From: Bradyrhizobium macuxiense
GTDB lineage: Bacteria > Pseudomonadota > Alphaproteobacteria > Rhizobiales > Xanthobacteraceae
DNA: 64,000 bases
Direction of reading: 5' to 3'
NCBI RefSeq assembly: GCF_001542415.1
Contig: NZ_LNCU01000115.1
Span: 136,507-200,506, forward strand
Part shown: positions 7,893 to 20,115 of the stretch, in pieces
Layout: each line of letters begins with the position of its first letter
Position numbering within the stretch: position 1 is the stretch's first letter
Notes under the pieces: model-generated
Told to the model about the DNA's origin: nothing
What the model saw: the letters and a program-made list of their open reading frames with translations, nothing else
Database searches by the model: none
Program-made: the position numbers and the translations under genes

Positions 7893-8324
7893 TTAGCGCC
7901 AAAGCCCGAGCGAGGCCCATTTCGATTCCGGGATCGTGCTGCCGATCTTGTAGTGCAGGCTCGTCACATGCAGATGGTCGGGCGTTCCCTGGCAGACATA
8001 GGACAGCGCGTACCATTGGCCCTTGCTGCGGAACGCGCCGCCCTTCGCGGTGATCGCGTCACCCGAATGCGAGGGGCGGGACGTGACGTCTGACTTCGCC
8101 CGGTCGGCCTCCTGCCCGGTATCCCGGTCGATGCGAGACATCACCGTATAGTCGCAAATCTGCTCGAGCCGGGTTTGCGGCTCGAGCTTGCGCAAACTGG
8201 CGAGGAAGCGTTGGTCGTCGGCAAAAGCGGGGCCGGACAGCGCGAGCAACGCCGTCAGATAGATCACTCTCAATTGTCGCCTCGTTGCGGAGCGGAAGGA
8301 ATCGACGAGATCTGTGATATACAA
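7893..8324 (-). CDS. DUF930-like exported protein
   Basis: 143 residues. A hydrophobic stretch around residues 20-35 ending GPAFA is a signal peptide; a start nearer 8270 is possible. The mature part opens RFLASLRKLEPQTRLEQICDYTVMSRI, the hallmark of the DUF930 family common in rhizobia, and contains two Cys (CDYT and VCQG) that could form a disulfide. The function is unknown. It is convergent with the permease gene (47-base gap). Confidence 0.68.
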   Translation of the reverse strand: MYITDLVDSFRSATRRQLRVIYLTALLALSGPAFADDQRFLASLRKLEPQTRLEQICDYTVMSRIDRDTGQEADRAKSDVTSRPSHSGDAITAKGGAFRSKGQWYALSYVCQGTPDHLHVTSLHYKIGSTIPESKWASLGLWR

Positions 8325-8444
8325 AACGGCGCGCGCCCATCAATCGGCGGCGCGCGTCCGCTGCGGTATCGTCGTGTGCAAGCCGCGCACAATTGCGCGA
8401 GGCGGCGCGCAGGCGCGAGGTGTCGCGCCGCGATGTGCGAGAGA

Positions 8445-8612
8445 TCACGCGGGCGAGGTCTTCTTTTTCTTCTGCTTGATGACCTTGGCCTGGGCGCGAA
8501 ACGCGGTCGCGAGCGCCTTCAGTTCCTCGGTCGTGGTCTCGTCGGCGGCCTTCTTTGCCGCGACTTCGGCCTTCAGCGCCTGCTTCTTGAGTTCCTTGGT
8601 CGTCTTGCTCAT
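8445..8612 (-). CDS. 55-residue Lys/Ala-rich basic protein
   Basis: A short complete frame starting MSKTTKELKKQALKAEVAAK and ending in a KQKKKKTSPA tail, preceded by AGGGAT. It is predicted almost entirely alpha-helical with a strongly basic C-terminus, and its third positions are almost all G or C like the neighbours. It resembles small nucleic-acid-associated basic proteins, but no family is recognised. Confidence 0.6.
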   Translation of the reverse strand: MSKTTKELKKQALKAEVAAKKAADETTTEELKALATAFRAQAKVIKQKKKKTSPA

Positions 8613-9101
8613 CCCTGAGATCGCGACCCAAGTCGCGCTCCATGTCGCAAACCGCGCTTGCCGCGTGGCCGACGCTTTTGCGCTTCACGCGGCTTAACCC
8701 ATGACGTGATGGACCCCGGAAAAGATCCATCGATCGAATCCCGATCGGCCCATCTATCACACGGTGTTGCCGGTTGTGTAACGCCGACCTTGGCACTGTT
8801 TCGGCATGACCGTGGCGCAATGGATGACGTCGCTGACCGCCCATCCCGGCAGGTCCCGCCATGGGCAACCCGGTTGCCGACGGGGCAGGCCGGCCGAGGG
8901 GAATCGGGGCCTGGAGCCCGGCTCCGGCCGATCTGGCGAATCCCCGCCATCCCCACCATATCTGGCATAATTGGCGGCTGGGGACCGCAACCGCTTGGCC
9001 ATTTTGGGCCGATGTGGTAACGCTCTGCGACCAGCTTCGACCGCCACTCGTGACCGTCCGCATCCTGTGTAAAGGCTTGCGGCGGTGGAGATATTTCGCC
9101 G
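8613..9101. other. Upstream region of glyA
   Basis: About 490 bases without a convincing gene. Open frames on the minus strand are shadows continuing from within glyA. A GGTGGAG ribosome site lies just before the glyA ATG; no riboswitch pattern was recognised. Confidence 0.5.
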
Positions 9102-10403
<1,302 letters not shown>

Positions 10404-10420
10404 GGTTCATCTCATTGTTT

Positions 10421-10469
10421 GAGCATGGTCTTGCCGGAAAACCGCTGCACACTTTTCCGGATCATGCTC
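10421..10469. repeat. RIME-like palindromic repeat
   Basis: GAGCATGGTC plus CCGGAAAA pair with TTTTCCGG plus ATCATGCTC to form an imperfect hairpin. This is the GAGCATG…CATGCTC element scattered through rhizobial intergenic regions. It sits between glyA and nrdR. Confidence 0.6.
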
Positions 10470-10488
10470 GTCTCAAGGGCCCCGTTGG

Positions 10489-10971
10489 ATGCGCTGTCCG
10501 AGCTGCAACAGTCTTGATACGCAGGTGAAGGACTCGCGTCCAACCGAAGATTCCGCCGTGATCCGCAGGCGCCGCGTCTGCATGGCCTGCAACTTCCGCT
10601 TCACGACGTTCGAACGGGTGCAGCTCCGCGAGCTCACGGTGATCAAGCGCAACGGCCGCCGCGTGCCGTTCGACCGCGACAAGCTGGTGCGCTCGCTGCA
10701 AATCTCCCTGCGCAAGCGCCCGGTGGATTCCGAGCGGCTGGAGAAGACGGTGTCGACGATCGTCCGCGAGCTCGAGAGCGGCGGCGAGGCGGAGGTCTCC
10801 TCGGAGGCGATCGGCGAGATCGTGATGGAGCATCTGCGCCAGCTTGACGACGTCGCCTATGTGCGCTTCGCCTCGGTCTATCGCAATTTCCGCGAAGCCA
10901 AGGACTTTGAGGCCGTGCTCGGCGAGTTGCACGGCGAGGACGACCCGCAGATCGCGACGTTGCGAAAATGA
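10489..10971 (+). CDS. nrdR: Transcriptional repressor NrdR
   Basis: 160 residues. The N-terminal zinc ribbon has Cys3, Cys6, Cys31 and Cys34 (CPSC and CMAC) with the RRRRVC segment, followed by an ATP-cone domain (VIKRNGRRVPFDRDKL). NrdR senses ATP/dATP and represses ribonucleotide reductase genes via NrdR boxes. Its stop overlaps the ribD start (ATGA), so it heads the riboflavin operon here. Confidence 0.96.
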   Translation: MRCPSCNSLDTQVKDSRPTEDSAVIRRRRVCMACNFRFTTFERVQLRELTVIKRNGRRVPFDRDKLVRSLQISLRKRPVDSERLEKTVSTIVRELESGGEAEVSSEAIGEIVMEHLRQLDDVAYVRFASVYRNFREAKDFEAVLGELHGEDDPQIATLRK

Positions 10972-12119
10972 TCTTCCGGATCCTGGAAGATCAGCTCGCG
11001 CAGAAATCGAAAGACGCGAAGGCTGCCGATTTGCGCTTCATGCAGCTTGCGCTGGCGCTCGGCCGGCGCGGGCTGGGGCGGACCTGGCCCAATCCGGCGG
11101 TCGGCGCCGTGATCGTCAAGAACGGCGTGATCGTCGGCCGCGGCTGGACGCAAGCAGGCGGACGCCCCCATGCCGAGGTGGAGGCGCTCCGGCGCGCCGG
11201 TGAGGCTGCGCGCGGCGCTACGCTCTACGTGACGCTCGAACCCTGTTCGCATTTCGGCCGCTCGCCGCCCTGCGCGGACGCGGTCGCCGCCGCCGGTCTC
11301 GCCCGTGTGGTCTCGGCGATCGAGGATCCCAATCCGGAAGTCGCGGGGAAGGGGCACGGCAAGCTGCGTGCCGCCGGCATCGTCGTCGATGTCGGGCTAT
11401 GCGCGGCGGAGGCTGCGCGCGACCATGCGGGGCATTTCCGCCGCATCCGCGACCAGCGCCCGCATGTGATCCTCAAGCTCGCGGTGTCCGCCGACGACAA
11501 GATCGCCGCCGCCGGCAACAAGACGGTCGCAATCACGGGCGAGGCCGCGCGGACCCGCGTGCATCTGCTGCGTGCGCAGAGCGACGCGATCCTGGTCGGG
11601 ATCGGCACGGTCAGGGCGGACGATCCGTTGCTGACCTGCCGTCTGCCGGGCATGGCGGCGCGTTCACCGGTCCGTGTTGTGCTGGACCGCGCGCTTCGGA
11701 TCCCGGGCGACAGCCGCCTGGTGCATTCCGCGCGCGAGATCCCGCTCTGGATGATGACTTCTGACATGGCGGAAGCGCCCGCCGCGGTAAAACTTGGCGC
11801 CGCCGGTGCCCAGGTGATCCGCGTCGCCGCGACTGCGTCGCCGCCCGGGCTCGATTTGCCGGCCGTGCTGCATGCTCTGGCCGAGAAGGGGATCACGCGG
11901 CTGATGGTCGAGGGTGGCGCGCGTGTGGCGTCGTCCTTCGTCGCCGCCGGCCTCGTCGATGAAATCTGGCTGTTGCACGGGCCTGATACAATCGGAGACG
12001 GTGGTGTTCCCGCGCTGGACGCATTGCCGCTCGCCGCAATCACGCAGTCGCCGACCTTCAGGCTTCGTGCTAGCGAGGCGCTCGGCAAGGACAGTCTTGA
12101 TATTTACGAGCGTGCGTAA
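10968..12119 (+). CDS. ribD: Bifunctional riboflavin deaminase/reductase RibD
   Basis: 383 residues. The N-terminal deaminase domain (about 20-150) has the zinc site His68-Ala-Glu70 with Cys93 and Cys102 (PCSHFGRSPPC); the C-terminal NADPH reductase domain (about 160-380) has LKLAVSADDKIA and MVEGGARVASSF. It carries out the second and third steps of riboflavin synthesis. It overlaps nrdR by 4 bases and ribE by 1 (TAATG), showing tight operon packing. No FMN riboswitch is seen upstream. Confidence 0.96.
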   Translation: MIFRILEDQLAQKSKDAKAADLRFMQLALALGRRGLGRTWPNPAVGAVIVKNGVIVGRGWTQAGGRPHAEVEALRRAGEAARGATLYVTLEPCSHFGRSPPCADAVAAAGLARVVSAIEDPNPEVAGKGHGKLRAAGIVVDVGLCAAEAARDHAGHFRRIRDQRPHVILKLAVSADDKIAAAGNKTVAITGEAARTRVHLLRAQSDAILVGIGTVRADDPLLTCRLPGMAARSPVRVVLDRALRIPGDSRLVHSAREIPLWMMTSDMAEAPAAVKLGAAGAQVIRVAATASPPGLDLPAVLHALAEKGITRLMVEGGARVASSFVAAGLVDEIWLLHGPDTIGDGGVPALDALPLAAITQSPTFRLRASEALGKDSLDIYERA

Positions 12120-12727
12120 TGTTTACCGGAATTGTCACCGATATCGGTGAAATCACCAGCCTGAAGCAAGTCGCGCAGGGGCAGCTGCACCGGATGCGGA
12201 TTGCCTGCGACTACGACCAGACCACGATCGCCGACGGCGCCTCAATCGCCTGCAACGGCGTCTGCCTCACGGTGGTCGCCTCCGGCACCTCGGGGGCCAA
12301 GACCTGGTTCGACGTCGACGCCGCGGCCGAGACGCTCGGCATGACCACGGCGAAGCATTGGGTCGAGGGAACCCGGCTCAACCTGGAGCGCGCGCTCAAG
12401 ATCGGCGACGAGCTCGGCGGCCATATCGTGGCCGGCCACGCCGACGGCATCGCCACCATCATCAAGCGCGACGATCTGCCCGACATGGCGCGCTTCGAGC
12501 TCAGGACCACGCGCGAGCTCGCGCGTTTCATCGCGGCAAAGGGCTCGGTGACCCTGGACGGCGTCTCGCTGACGGTGAATACGGTCGACGACGTGACCTT
12601 TTCGGTGCTGATCATCCCGCATACACTTCAAGTGACGACCCTGAGCGGCTGGAAGGCTGGCAGCGAGATCAATATCGAGGTCGACCTGATGGCCCGCTAC
12701 GCGGCGCGGCTGTCGGAGATGAAATAG
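12119..12727 (+). CDS. ribE: Riboflavin synthase, alpha chain
   Basis: 202 residues, starting MFTGIVTDIGEI, the typical lumazine-binding start. Two homologous barrel domains are visible: the first with SIACNGVCLTVV, the second with SVTLDGVSLTVN, and GGHIVAGHADG in between. It dismutates 6,7-dimethyl-8-ribityllumazine to riboflavin. The gene starts within the ribD stop and is named ribC in some genomes. Confidence 0.95.
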   Translation: MFTGIVTDIGEITSLKQVAQGQLHRMRIACDYDQTTIADGASIACNGVCLTVVASGTSGAKTWFDVDAAAETLGMTTAKHWVEGTRLNLERALKIGDELGGHIVAGHADGIATIIKRDDLPDMARFELRTTRELARFIAAKGSVTLDGVSLTVNTVDDVTFSVLIIPHTLQVTTLSGWKAGSEINIEVDLMARYAARLSEMK

Positions 12728-12740
12728 CGGCCCCAAATGT

Positions 12741-12828
12741 GTCATACGCGGGCTTGACCCGCGTATCCATCCTCTTAACAAGATGGCTTTCCGGCACGAT
12801 GGATTGCCGGGTCAAGCCCGGCAATGAC
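12741..12828. repeat. Palindromic intergenic repeat (two hairpins)
   Basis: Two hairpins, TACGCGGG…CCCGCGTA and TTGCCGGG…CCCGGCAA, with GTCAT and ATGAC at the outer ends. This is a common Bradyrhizobium intergenic unit, here inside the rib operon between ribE and ribH, so it is probably transcribed. Confidence 0.65.
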
Positions 12829-12863
12829 GAACGTAGACGACAAAGGTAGACCAAAGGTAGACA

Positions 12864-13355
12864 ATGGCTGACGCGCGACGCGCACCCCTGAAGGACCAGA
12901 GCGACATATCAGGCGCACGCGCGCTGATCGTCGAGGCGCGGTTTTATGACGACATCCAGGATGCGCTGCTTGAGGGCGCGGTGGCCGAGCTGAAGGCGGC
13001 CGGCGTGACCCATGACGTGATCACGGTGCCGGGTGCGCTGGAGATTCCGGCGGCGATTGCCATCGCGATCGATGCGGCGGAAGCCAACGGCAAGCCCTAT
13101 GACGCGGCGATCGCGCTCGGCTGCGTGGTGCGCGGCGACACCATTCATTTCGAGATCGTTTCGCAGGAGTCCTCGCGCGCGCTGATGGATCTGGCGGTCG
13201 GCCGGAAATTCCCGCTCGGCAACGGCATCCTGACCGTCAACACCGACGCGCAGGCCTGGGCACGGGCGCGCGCCAGCGAACTGAACAAGGGCGGCGACGC
13301 AGCCCGCGCGGCGCTGGCGATGCTGCGCATCAAACGCCGCCTGGCAAAGGCCTGA
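12864..13355 (+). CDS. ribH: 6,7-dimethyl-8-ribityllumazine synthase
   Basis: 163 residues. Family signatures include VPGALEIPAAI, LGCVVRGDTIHFEIV and LGNGILTVNTDAQAWAR. It condenses 5-amino-6-ribitylaminouracil with 3,4-dihydroxy-2-butanone-4-phosphate in the step before riboflavin synthase and usually forms a 60-mer or pentamer. It is two bases upstream of nusB in the same operon. Confidence 0.95.
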   Translation: MADARRAPLKDQSDISGARALIVEARFYDDIQDALLEGAVAELKAAGVTHDVITVPGALEIPAAIAIAIDAAEANGKPYDAAIALGCVVRGDTIHFEIVSQESSRALMDLAVGRKFPLGNGILTVNTDAQAWARARASELNKGGDAARAALAMLRIKRRLAKA

Positions 13356-13357
13356 TC

Positions 13358-13852
13358 ATGGCAGAGAGCAAGAAGCCGGCGAAAGGTCCCGACAGGAAAG
13401 CCAACCGGCGCGGTGCAGCGCGGCTCGCGGCCGTGCAGGCGCTGTACCAGATGGACATCGGGGGCGCCGGCCTCAACGACATCTTCGCCGAGTTCGAGAG
13501 CCACTGGCTCGGCAACGAGGTCGAGGGCGAGAAATACCTGCCGGCCGAGGCTGCGTTCTTCCGCGACGTCGTCTCCGGCGTGGTGCGCGACCAGGCCAAG
13601 CTCGATCCCTTGATCGACGACGCGCTGTCGAAGGGCTGGCCGCTGAAGCGGATCGACGCGATCCTGCGTGCCGTATTGCGCGCCGGCTCCTACGAGCTCG
13701 AGCATCGCAAGGACGTGCCCGGCCGCGTCGTCGTTTCCGAATATGTCGACGTTGCGCATGCCTTCGTCGAGAAGGACGAGACCGGCATGGTCAACGCCGT
13801 GCTCGACCAGATCGCACGCCAGTTCCGCGGCGACGAGTTTGTGCGGGGCTAG
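13358..13852 (+). CDS. nusB: Transcription antitermination factor NusB
   Basis: 164 residues with a basic N-terminus (KKPAKGPDRKANRRGAARLAAVQALYQMDI) and the all-helical NusB fold ending YVDVAHAFVEKDETGMVNAVLD. NusB binds boxA RNA with S10 to promote rRNA antitermination. The ribH-nusB-thiL order is conserved in many bacteria. Confidence 0.95.
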   Translation: MAESKKPAKGPDRKANRRGAARLAAVQALYQMDIGGAGLNDIFAEFESHWLGNEVEGEKYLPAEAAFFRDVVSGVVRDQAKLDPLIDDALSKGWPLKRIDAILRAVLRAGSYELEHRKDVPGRVVVSEYVDVAHAFVEKDETGMVNAVLDQIARQFRGDEFVRG

Positions 13853-13897
13853 GATGAAATCAGTGGCCGTGACGACACGATGGTCCTAGCCGTAGCC

Positions 13898-14013
13898 GTC
13901 ATCCTGAGGTGCCGTAGCGAAGCGGAGGCCTCGAAGGGTGGCGGCTTGGCTACGTGGTTGCGTCTCGGCCGTGCATCCTTCGAGGCTCGCAAGGGCTCGC
14001 ACCTCAGCATGAC
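13898..14013. repeat. Palindromic repeat (GTCATCCTGAGG type)
   Basis: Begins GTCATCCTGAGGTGC and ends GCACCTCAGCATGAC, with an internal CGAAGG/CCTTCG match. It is a frequent Bradyrhizobium intergenic element. It overlaps the first codons of an extended thiL frame, which argues for the downstream thiL start. Confidence 0.65.
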
Positions 14014-14025
14014 GGGTCTGCTGTT

Positions 14026-15027
14026 GTGACACAGGACAGTAAGCCAACCTCCGGCGAAGACTCCCTGATCGCGCGGTACTTCAAGCCGCTGGCGACCGAT
14101 CCCGGCGCGTTCAATCTTGATGACGACGCCGCCGCCCTGAAAGCGGCAGGCGAGGACATCGTGGTCACGACGGATGCGATCGTCGAGGGCGTGCATTTTC
14201 TTGCCAACGATCCGCCCGGCACGCTGGCGCGCAAGGCGCTGCGGGTGAACCTCTCGGACATCGCGGCCAAGGGGGCAGTGCCGGCGGGCTTCGTGCTGAC
14301 GTTGGCGCTGCGCGGGGCGGAGGAGGGCTGGCTGAAGCCATTCGCCGATGCGTTGGGCGAGGACGCCGCGCAGTATGGTTGCCCGCTGCTCGGCGGCGAC
14401 ACCGTGTCGACGCCGGGACCGCTGATGATCTCGATCACCGCGTTCGGGCGCGTGCCTGACGGCCGGATGGTGCATCGCTCGGGCGCCAAGGTTGGCGATC
14501 GCATCTTCGTCACCGGCACCATCGGCGACGCCGCGCTCGGCCTCGACGTGCTGCGGGGCGGCCCGGTCGCGGCGGCGCTTGCGAACGACGCCACCGCCCG
14601 GAATTGGCTCGCCTCCCGCTACCGCGTCCCGGAGCCGCGCAACGCGCTGGCGCTTGCCGTGCGCGAGCATGCCAGCGCCGCGATGGACGTGTCGGACGGC
14701 CTGGCGGGCGATCTCGCCAAGCTGTGTGCGGCATCTGGCGTGTCGGCCGATATCGAGCTGCCGCGCATCCCGCATTCCCAGGCGGCTGCGGCGCTGCTCG
14801 GCCGAGGCGCGGTCGGCGTCGAGGCGCTGATCGCGGGCGGCGACGACTACGAAATCCTCTGCACCGTCCCCCGGGATCGCGCCGACGCATTTGCGCTGGC
14901 GGCGCAAGGCGCAGGCATAGCGCTCTCCGCGATCGGCCAGGTTGTTGCCGGCCGTACCGGCCCGCGCTTCCTCGACGGGCAGGGCAAGGAACTGGTGCTG
15001 AAACGGCTGTCCTACAGCCATTTCTAG
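14026..15027 (+). CDS. thiL: Thiamine-monophosphate kinase
   Basis: 333 residues from the GTG at 14026; an ATG at 13954 would put the N-terminus inside the repeat, so the GTG start is preferred. Visible motifs are DDDAAALKAAG (metal/ATP loop), VNLSDIAAKGA, LLGGDTVSTPG and MDVSDGLAGDLAKL. It phosphorylates thiamine monophosphate to thiamine pyrophosphate. It is the last gene of the nrdR-rib-nusB-thiL run. Confidence 0.94.
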   Translation: MTQDSKPTSGEDSLIARYFKPLATDPGAFNLDDDAAALKAAGEDIVVTTDAIVEGVHFLANDPPGTLARKALRVNLSDIAAKGAVPAGFVLTLALRGAEEGWLKPFADALGEDAAQYGCPLLGGDTVSTPGPLMISITAFGRVPDGRMVHRSGAKVGDRIFVTGTIGDAALGLDVLRGGPVAAALANDATARNWLASRYRVPEPRNALALAVREHASAAMDVSDGLAGDLAKLCAASGVSADIELPRIPHSQAAAALLGRGAVGVEALIAGGDDYEILCTVPRDRADAFALAAQGAGIALSAIGQVVAGRTGPRFLDGQGKELVLKRLSYSHF

Positions 15028-15239
15028 GATTCCGGGCCGGAAGAAGCCCCGACTTTCCTTCTAAATTGCTGCCCATATCGGTGTTTTCGGCTCCAAGTGC
15101 CGTTGCGCGGGGGTAACGATTTTGGCAAGGTCGCGCCCGATTTGAGGCCATCTCTTTCTTGGGGAGGGATGATCCTCGAAAAATAAGCGCCTGCAAAAAA
15201 AGGCGCGGGGGTTACATCAAGGATCTGAGGCAACATTCA

Positions 15240-17360
<2,121 letters not shown>

Positions 17361-17382
17361 ACGGCGCGACACCACTGAATGC

Positions 17383-17416
17383 AAACCCCGCGGTGAAAGC
17401 CGCGGGGTTTCTGTTT
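17383..17416 (+). terminator. Rho-independent terminator after hppA
   Basis: Perfect 11-base stem AAACCCCGCGG / CCGCGGGGTTT with a TGAAAG loop, followed by CTGTTTT. Confidence 0.88.
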
Positions 17417-17511
17417 TGCGTGGATATCGTTCGGAGCAGTTGCCGAATTGACCAGCTTTCCGCCAACGATATCCGCCGAGAACCAGACGCGAACAAAACG
17501 GAGATCAATCG

Positions 17512-17667
17512 ATGTCGCTGTCATCCGCACGGAACTATGCGCTCCGCGCCTCCAAGTCGCAGGATCAGAAGGAGGCCATCGAGTTGCTGTCGAAGGCAAT
17601 CCTGGAACTGGCGATGTCGATTGAAGCAACCGATGCCAAGATCAAGAAGATCAACAAGTCTTCCTAG
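17512..17667 (+). CDS. 51-residue helical protein of unknown function
   Basis: Complete frame beginning MSLSSARNYALRASKSQDQK and ending KIKKINKSS, with good third-position GC and GGAG 8 bases upstream of the ATG. It is predicted to be two amphipathic helices. It lies downstream of the hppA terminator, so it must have its own promoter. No family is recognised. Confidence 0.65.
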   Translation: MSLSSARNYALRASKSQDQKEAIELLSKAILELAMSIEATDAKIKKINKSS

Positions 17668-17709
17668 CATCGGCCGCACCGTGCTCCGGAAAGACTGTGA
17701 CAGCGGCTG

Positions 17710-18717
17710 TCACTTCACCTCCATCTGCAAGCCTTCCTTCTCGATGATGGCGGCGAACTTCTTCGTCTCGGCCTCGACAAAACCGGAGAACTGCTGCGGC
17801 GTGCCGTAGTCCGCGAGCGCACCCATACCGGCGATGTTCTTCTTGACGTCGTCGCGCTCCAGCATCGCCTTGATCTGCCGGTTCAGTTCATCGACCGCGG
17901 GGGCGGGTGTCGCCTTCGCCAGAAAGACACCGAACCAGGATGAGACGTCGAACTTGGCGAGTTCGGGGGCGGCTTCGCGCATCGTCGGGAGCTGCGGCGC
18001 GGAGGCGCTGCGCTCGGGCGTGGTGACGCAGAGCCCGGTGAGCTTGCCGTCGAGCACCTGTGGCAGTGACGGGTAGAGGTTGTCGAACAGGATCTGGATG
18101 TCGCCGGCGAGTGCGGCCTGCAAGGCTGGGCCGGCGCCGCGGAACGGCACATGCGTCATCTTCAGCCCGGTCAGCTGGAGGAACCAGGCGCCGGTGAGAT
18201 GCGGGCTCTGTCCGGTGCCGGACGAGCCATAGGTGAGCTTGTCCGGATTGGCCTTCAGATGCGCGATCAGCTCGGGAATCGTCTTGATGCCGGTCGTGGG
18301 ATGCGCGGTCACGATGTTCGGAATCCGGATCATGTTGGAGACCGGCTGCAACTGGTCAGGCTTGTAAGTCAGGTTCCTGAATATGCTGTAGGCGATCGCG
18401 TTCGGCCCGGGATTGCCGATCAGGATGGTATGGCCGTCGCCCTTGTTGCGTGCGACCTCGGCAGTCCCGATGGTGCCTCCCGCACCGGACCGGTTTTCAA
18501 CGACCACCGACTGCCCCCAGATCGGCTGCAGATGCGCGGCCAGCAGGCGCCCCATCACGTCGGTCGAGCCGCCGGCGGCTGCCGGCACGATAATCCGTAC
18601 GGTTTCGGTCGGTCGCCAATCGCCGGCGCTCAGGCTCGTGCGCGGCACAATCGCGGCGGCCGACAGGGCGGCGGCGCCTGACAATACCGTACGACGGGAA
18701 AATCTCTTGCTGGTCAT
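17710..18717 (-). CDS. TctC/Bug-type tricarboxylate-binding protein
   Basis: 335 residues from the ATG at 18717 (AGGGGG upstream); the longer in-frame start at 18876 would precede the signal. The N-terminus FSRRTVLSGAAALSAAAIVP is a twin-arginine (Tat) signal peptide. The mature protein shows RIIVPAAAGGSTDVMGRLL and VVENRSGAGGTIGTAEVAR, hallmarks of Bug solute receptors that bind carboxylates in the periplasm. The TctAB membrane partners are not nearby, as is usual for orphan Bug genes. The ligand is unknown. Confidence 0.9.
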   Translation of the reverse strand: MTSKRFSRRTVLSGAAALSAAAIVPRTSLSAGDWRPTETVRIIVPAAAGGSTDVMGRLLAAHLQPIWGQSVVVENRSGAGGTIGTAEVARNKGDGHTILIGNPGPNAIAYSIFRNLTYKPDQLQPVSNMIRIPNIVTAHPTTGIKTIPELIAHLKANPDKLTYGSSGTGQSPHLTGAWFLQLTGLKMTHVPFRGAGPALQAALAGDIQILFDNLYPSLPQVLDGKLTGLCVTTPERSASAPQLPTMREAAPELAKFDVSSWFGVFLAKATPAPAVDELNRQIKAMLERDDVKKNIAGMGALADYGTPQQFSGFVEAETKKFAAIIEKEGLQMEVK

Positions 18718-18975
18718 GCGTTTGCCCCCTTGCTCGTCGCGTTTGCGCGCGACCGTAGGGAGCCCGTGCGCTCCAGACAAGCGGACGACTTGACACAGCT
18801 CGATCGTCGGGCAGGGCGTGAGGATACTTCGATCTACTTCGACCGAAACGCTGCACAGGTCAGGCTCAGCACCCATAACTCGCCCGCATCATAGTCACGG
18901 GGCGCCGGCAGCAGCGTTTCGGTTATTTCGGGCAGCGCATCCGGCAAGCGGACGACTTCGGGCAAATCGCCGTGG

Positions 18976-19332
18976 CTACACCAGCGCGTCTGCGTTCTTG
19001 GCAAACGCCTCGTCAGTGGTGAACGGAATCTCCGTGACCTTGACGACCTCGTGCTTGTTGCTGCCGATCAACACGATTTCCCTGAGGAACGACCCAGGGA
19101 AAGAGCCGCGGACCTTGTATGGCGTCGTGCCTTTGCCGAGCGGCCCCGTCCAGCCCATGATCTTGATGGCCAGACCGCCGACCCATTGCTCGTCGCGGAC
19201 AAGGCGGATGCCTGACGTGAAATTCGGGGCGTGCCCCTCGACGGTGACGGAGAAGAAGCCCGGAGAACCCAGGCCTGTCCAGACGTAGACGGCTTGTGCG
19301 GTATCGAAAGGTTCCGGTCCATAAAAACCCAT
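18976..19332 (-). CDS. Conserved hypothetical protein
   Basis: 118 residues from the ATG at 19332, preferred because AGGAG lies 7 bases before it. No signal peptide. The sequence MGFYGPEPFDTAQAVYVWTG is followed by a beta-rich body (FSVTVEGHAPNF, LAIKIMGWTGPLGKG). No family is recognised and it stands alone, 250 bases from its neighbours on either side. Confidence 0.6.
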   Translation of the reverse strand: MGFYGPEPFDTAQAVYVWTGLGSPGFFSVTVEGHAPNFTSGIRLVRDEQWVGGLAIKIMGWTGPLGKGTTPYKVRGSFPGSFLREIVLIGSNKHEVVKVTEIPFTTDEAFAKNADALV

Positions 19333-19501
19333 GACGTATCTCCTGCTCAAATGAGGTCGGTTGCGAGCCGCTGTGGTTCGGCTCGCGGCTGTCCTAGCAA
19401 GGGCGGCGGCATATACGTGTGAGTTACCTTACACACAATCATAAATTGTTTTTCGCGCAAAGCGAGCTTGCGGGCGGCAGCGCGCCCGCAATCGGATGGC
19501 G

Positions 19502-19978
19502 CTAGTTGAAGCTGAGCAGCTTGAACAGCGGCGTCAGGTAGGACATCTCCTGACCGGAGGTCGGCGTTGTGCGGCTGACGAAGTCGAAGATCTTGCCGTC
19601 CTTCATGCCGTAATTGGCGAGCCTTCGCACCTGGCGGTTCTTGTCGAAATAGACCGCGATCACGCGCTGGTCGATCACGTGCTGGTTCATGAACGCGACC
19701 GGGCGGGAGGTTCGCTGCGAGATGTAGTAGAACACCTCACCGTCGAGGGTTGCGACCGTCGAGGGTGTGCCCAGCACGATCAGCACCTGATCCTGGCTCG
19801 CGCCGATCGGAATCTGATCGAGCGCGCCGTCGGGCAGGATGTAGCCCTTCTGGAACTGCTCGCCGGTACATCCTCCGAGCGCGGCGCAGACCAAGCCAAT
19901 GGCGGCGAACGCGCGGAAACGCGAGAAGAGGCCGCGCGCGGAGGCCGCACGGAACTGCTTTGGTGTGGTGTGGTTCAT
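19502..19978 (-). CDS. bamE: Outer membrane assembly lipoprotein BamE
   Basis: 158 residues from the ATG at 19978. The N-terminus has a lipoprotein signal ending in LGGC. The BamE/SmpA domain follows (GYILPDGALDQIPIGASQDQVLIVLGTPS, then DGEVFYYISQ). BamE is part of the BAM complex that inserts barrel proteins in the outer membrane. It is divergent from the cytochrome bc1 chaperone gene, with 137 bases between starts. Confidence 0.92.
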   Translation of the reverse strand: MNHTTPKQFRAASARGLFSRFRAFAAIGLVCAALGGCTGEQFQKGYILPDGALDQIPIGASQDQVLIVLGTPSTVATLDGEVFYYISQRTSRPVAFMNQHVIDQRVIAVYFDKNRQVRRLANYGMKDGKIFDFVSRTTPTSGQEMSYLTPLFKLLSFN

Positions 19979-20115
19979 CGGCGGAACTGATCCGTCCCCT
20001 TGCATCAGGCGAGGCGTTGACGTACCGGGCAGCTCAATGGATTGCAATATTGCCGAGCCTCCAACAGGCGAACCCTCAACAGGCCGTCCTTTGGGGCTCG
20101 CAGCCGGAACCCACC

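Noticed and set aside
8613..9101. Possible glycine or SAM-type riboswitch upstream of glyA
   Set aside because: No conserved core was recognised in this region.
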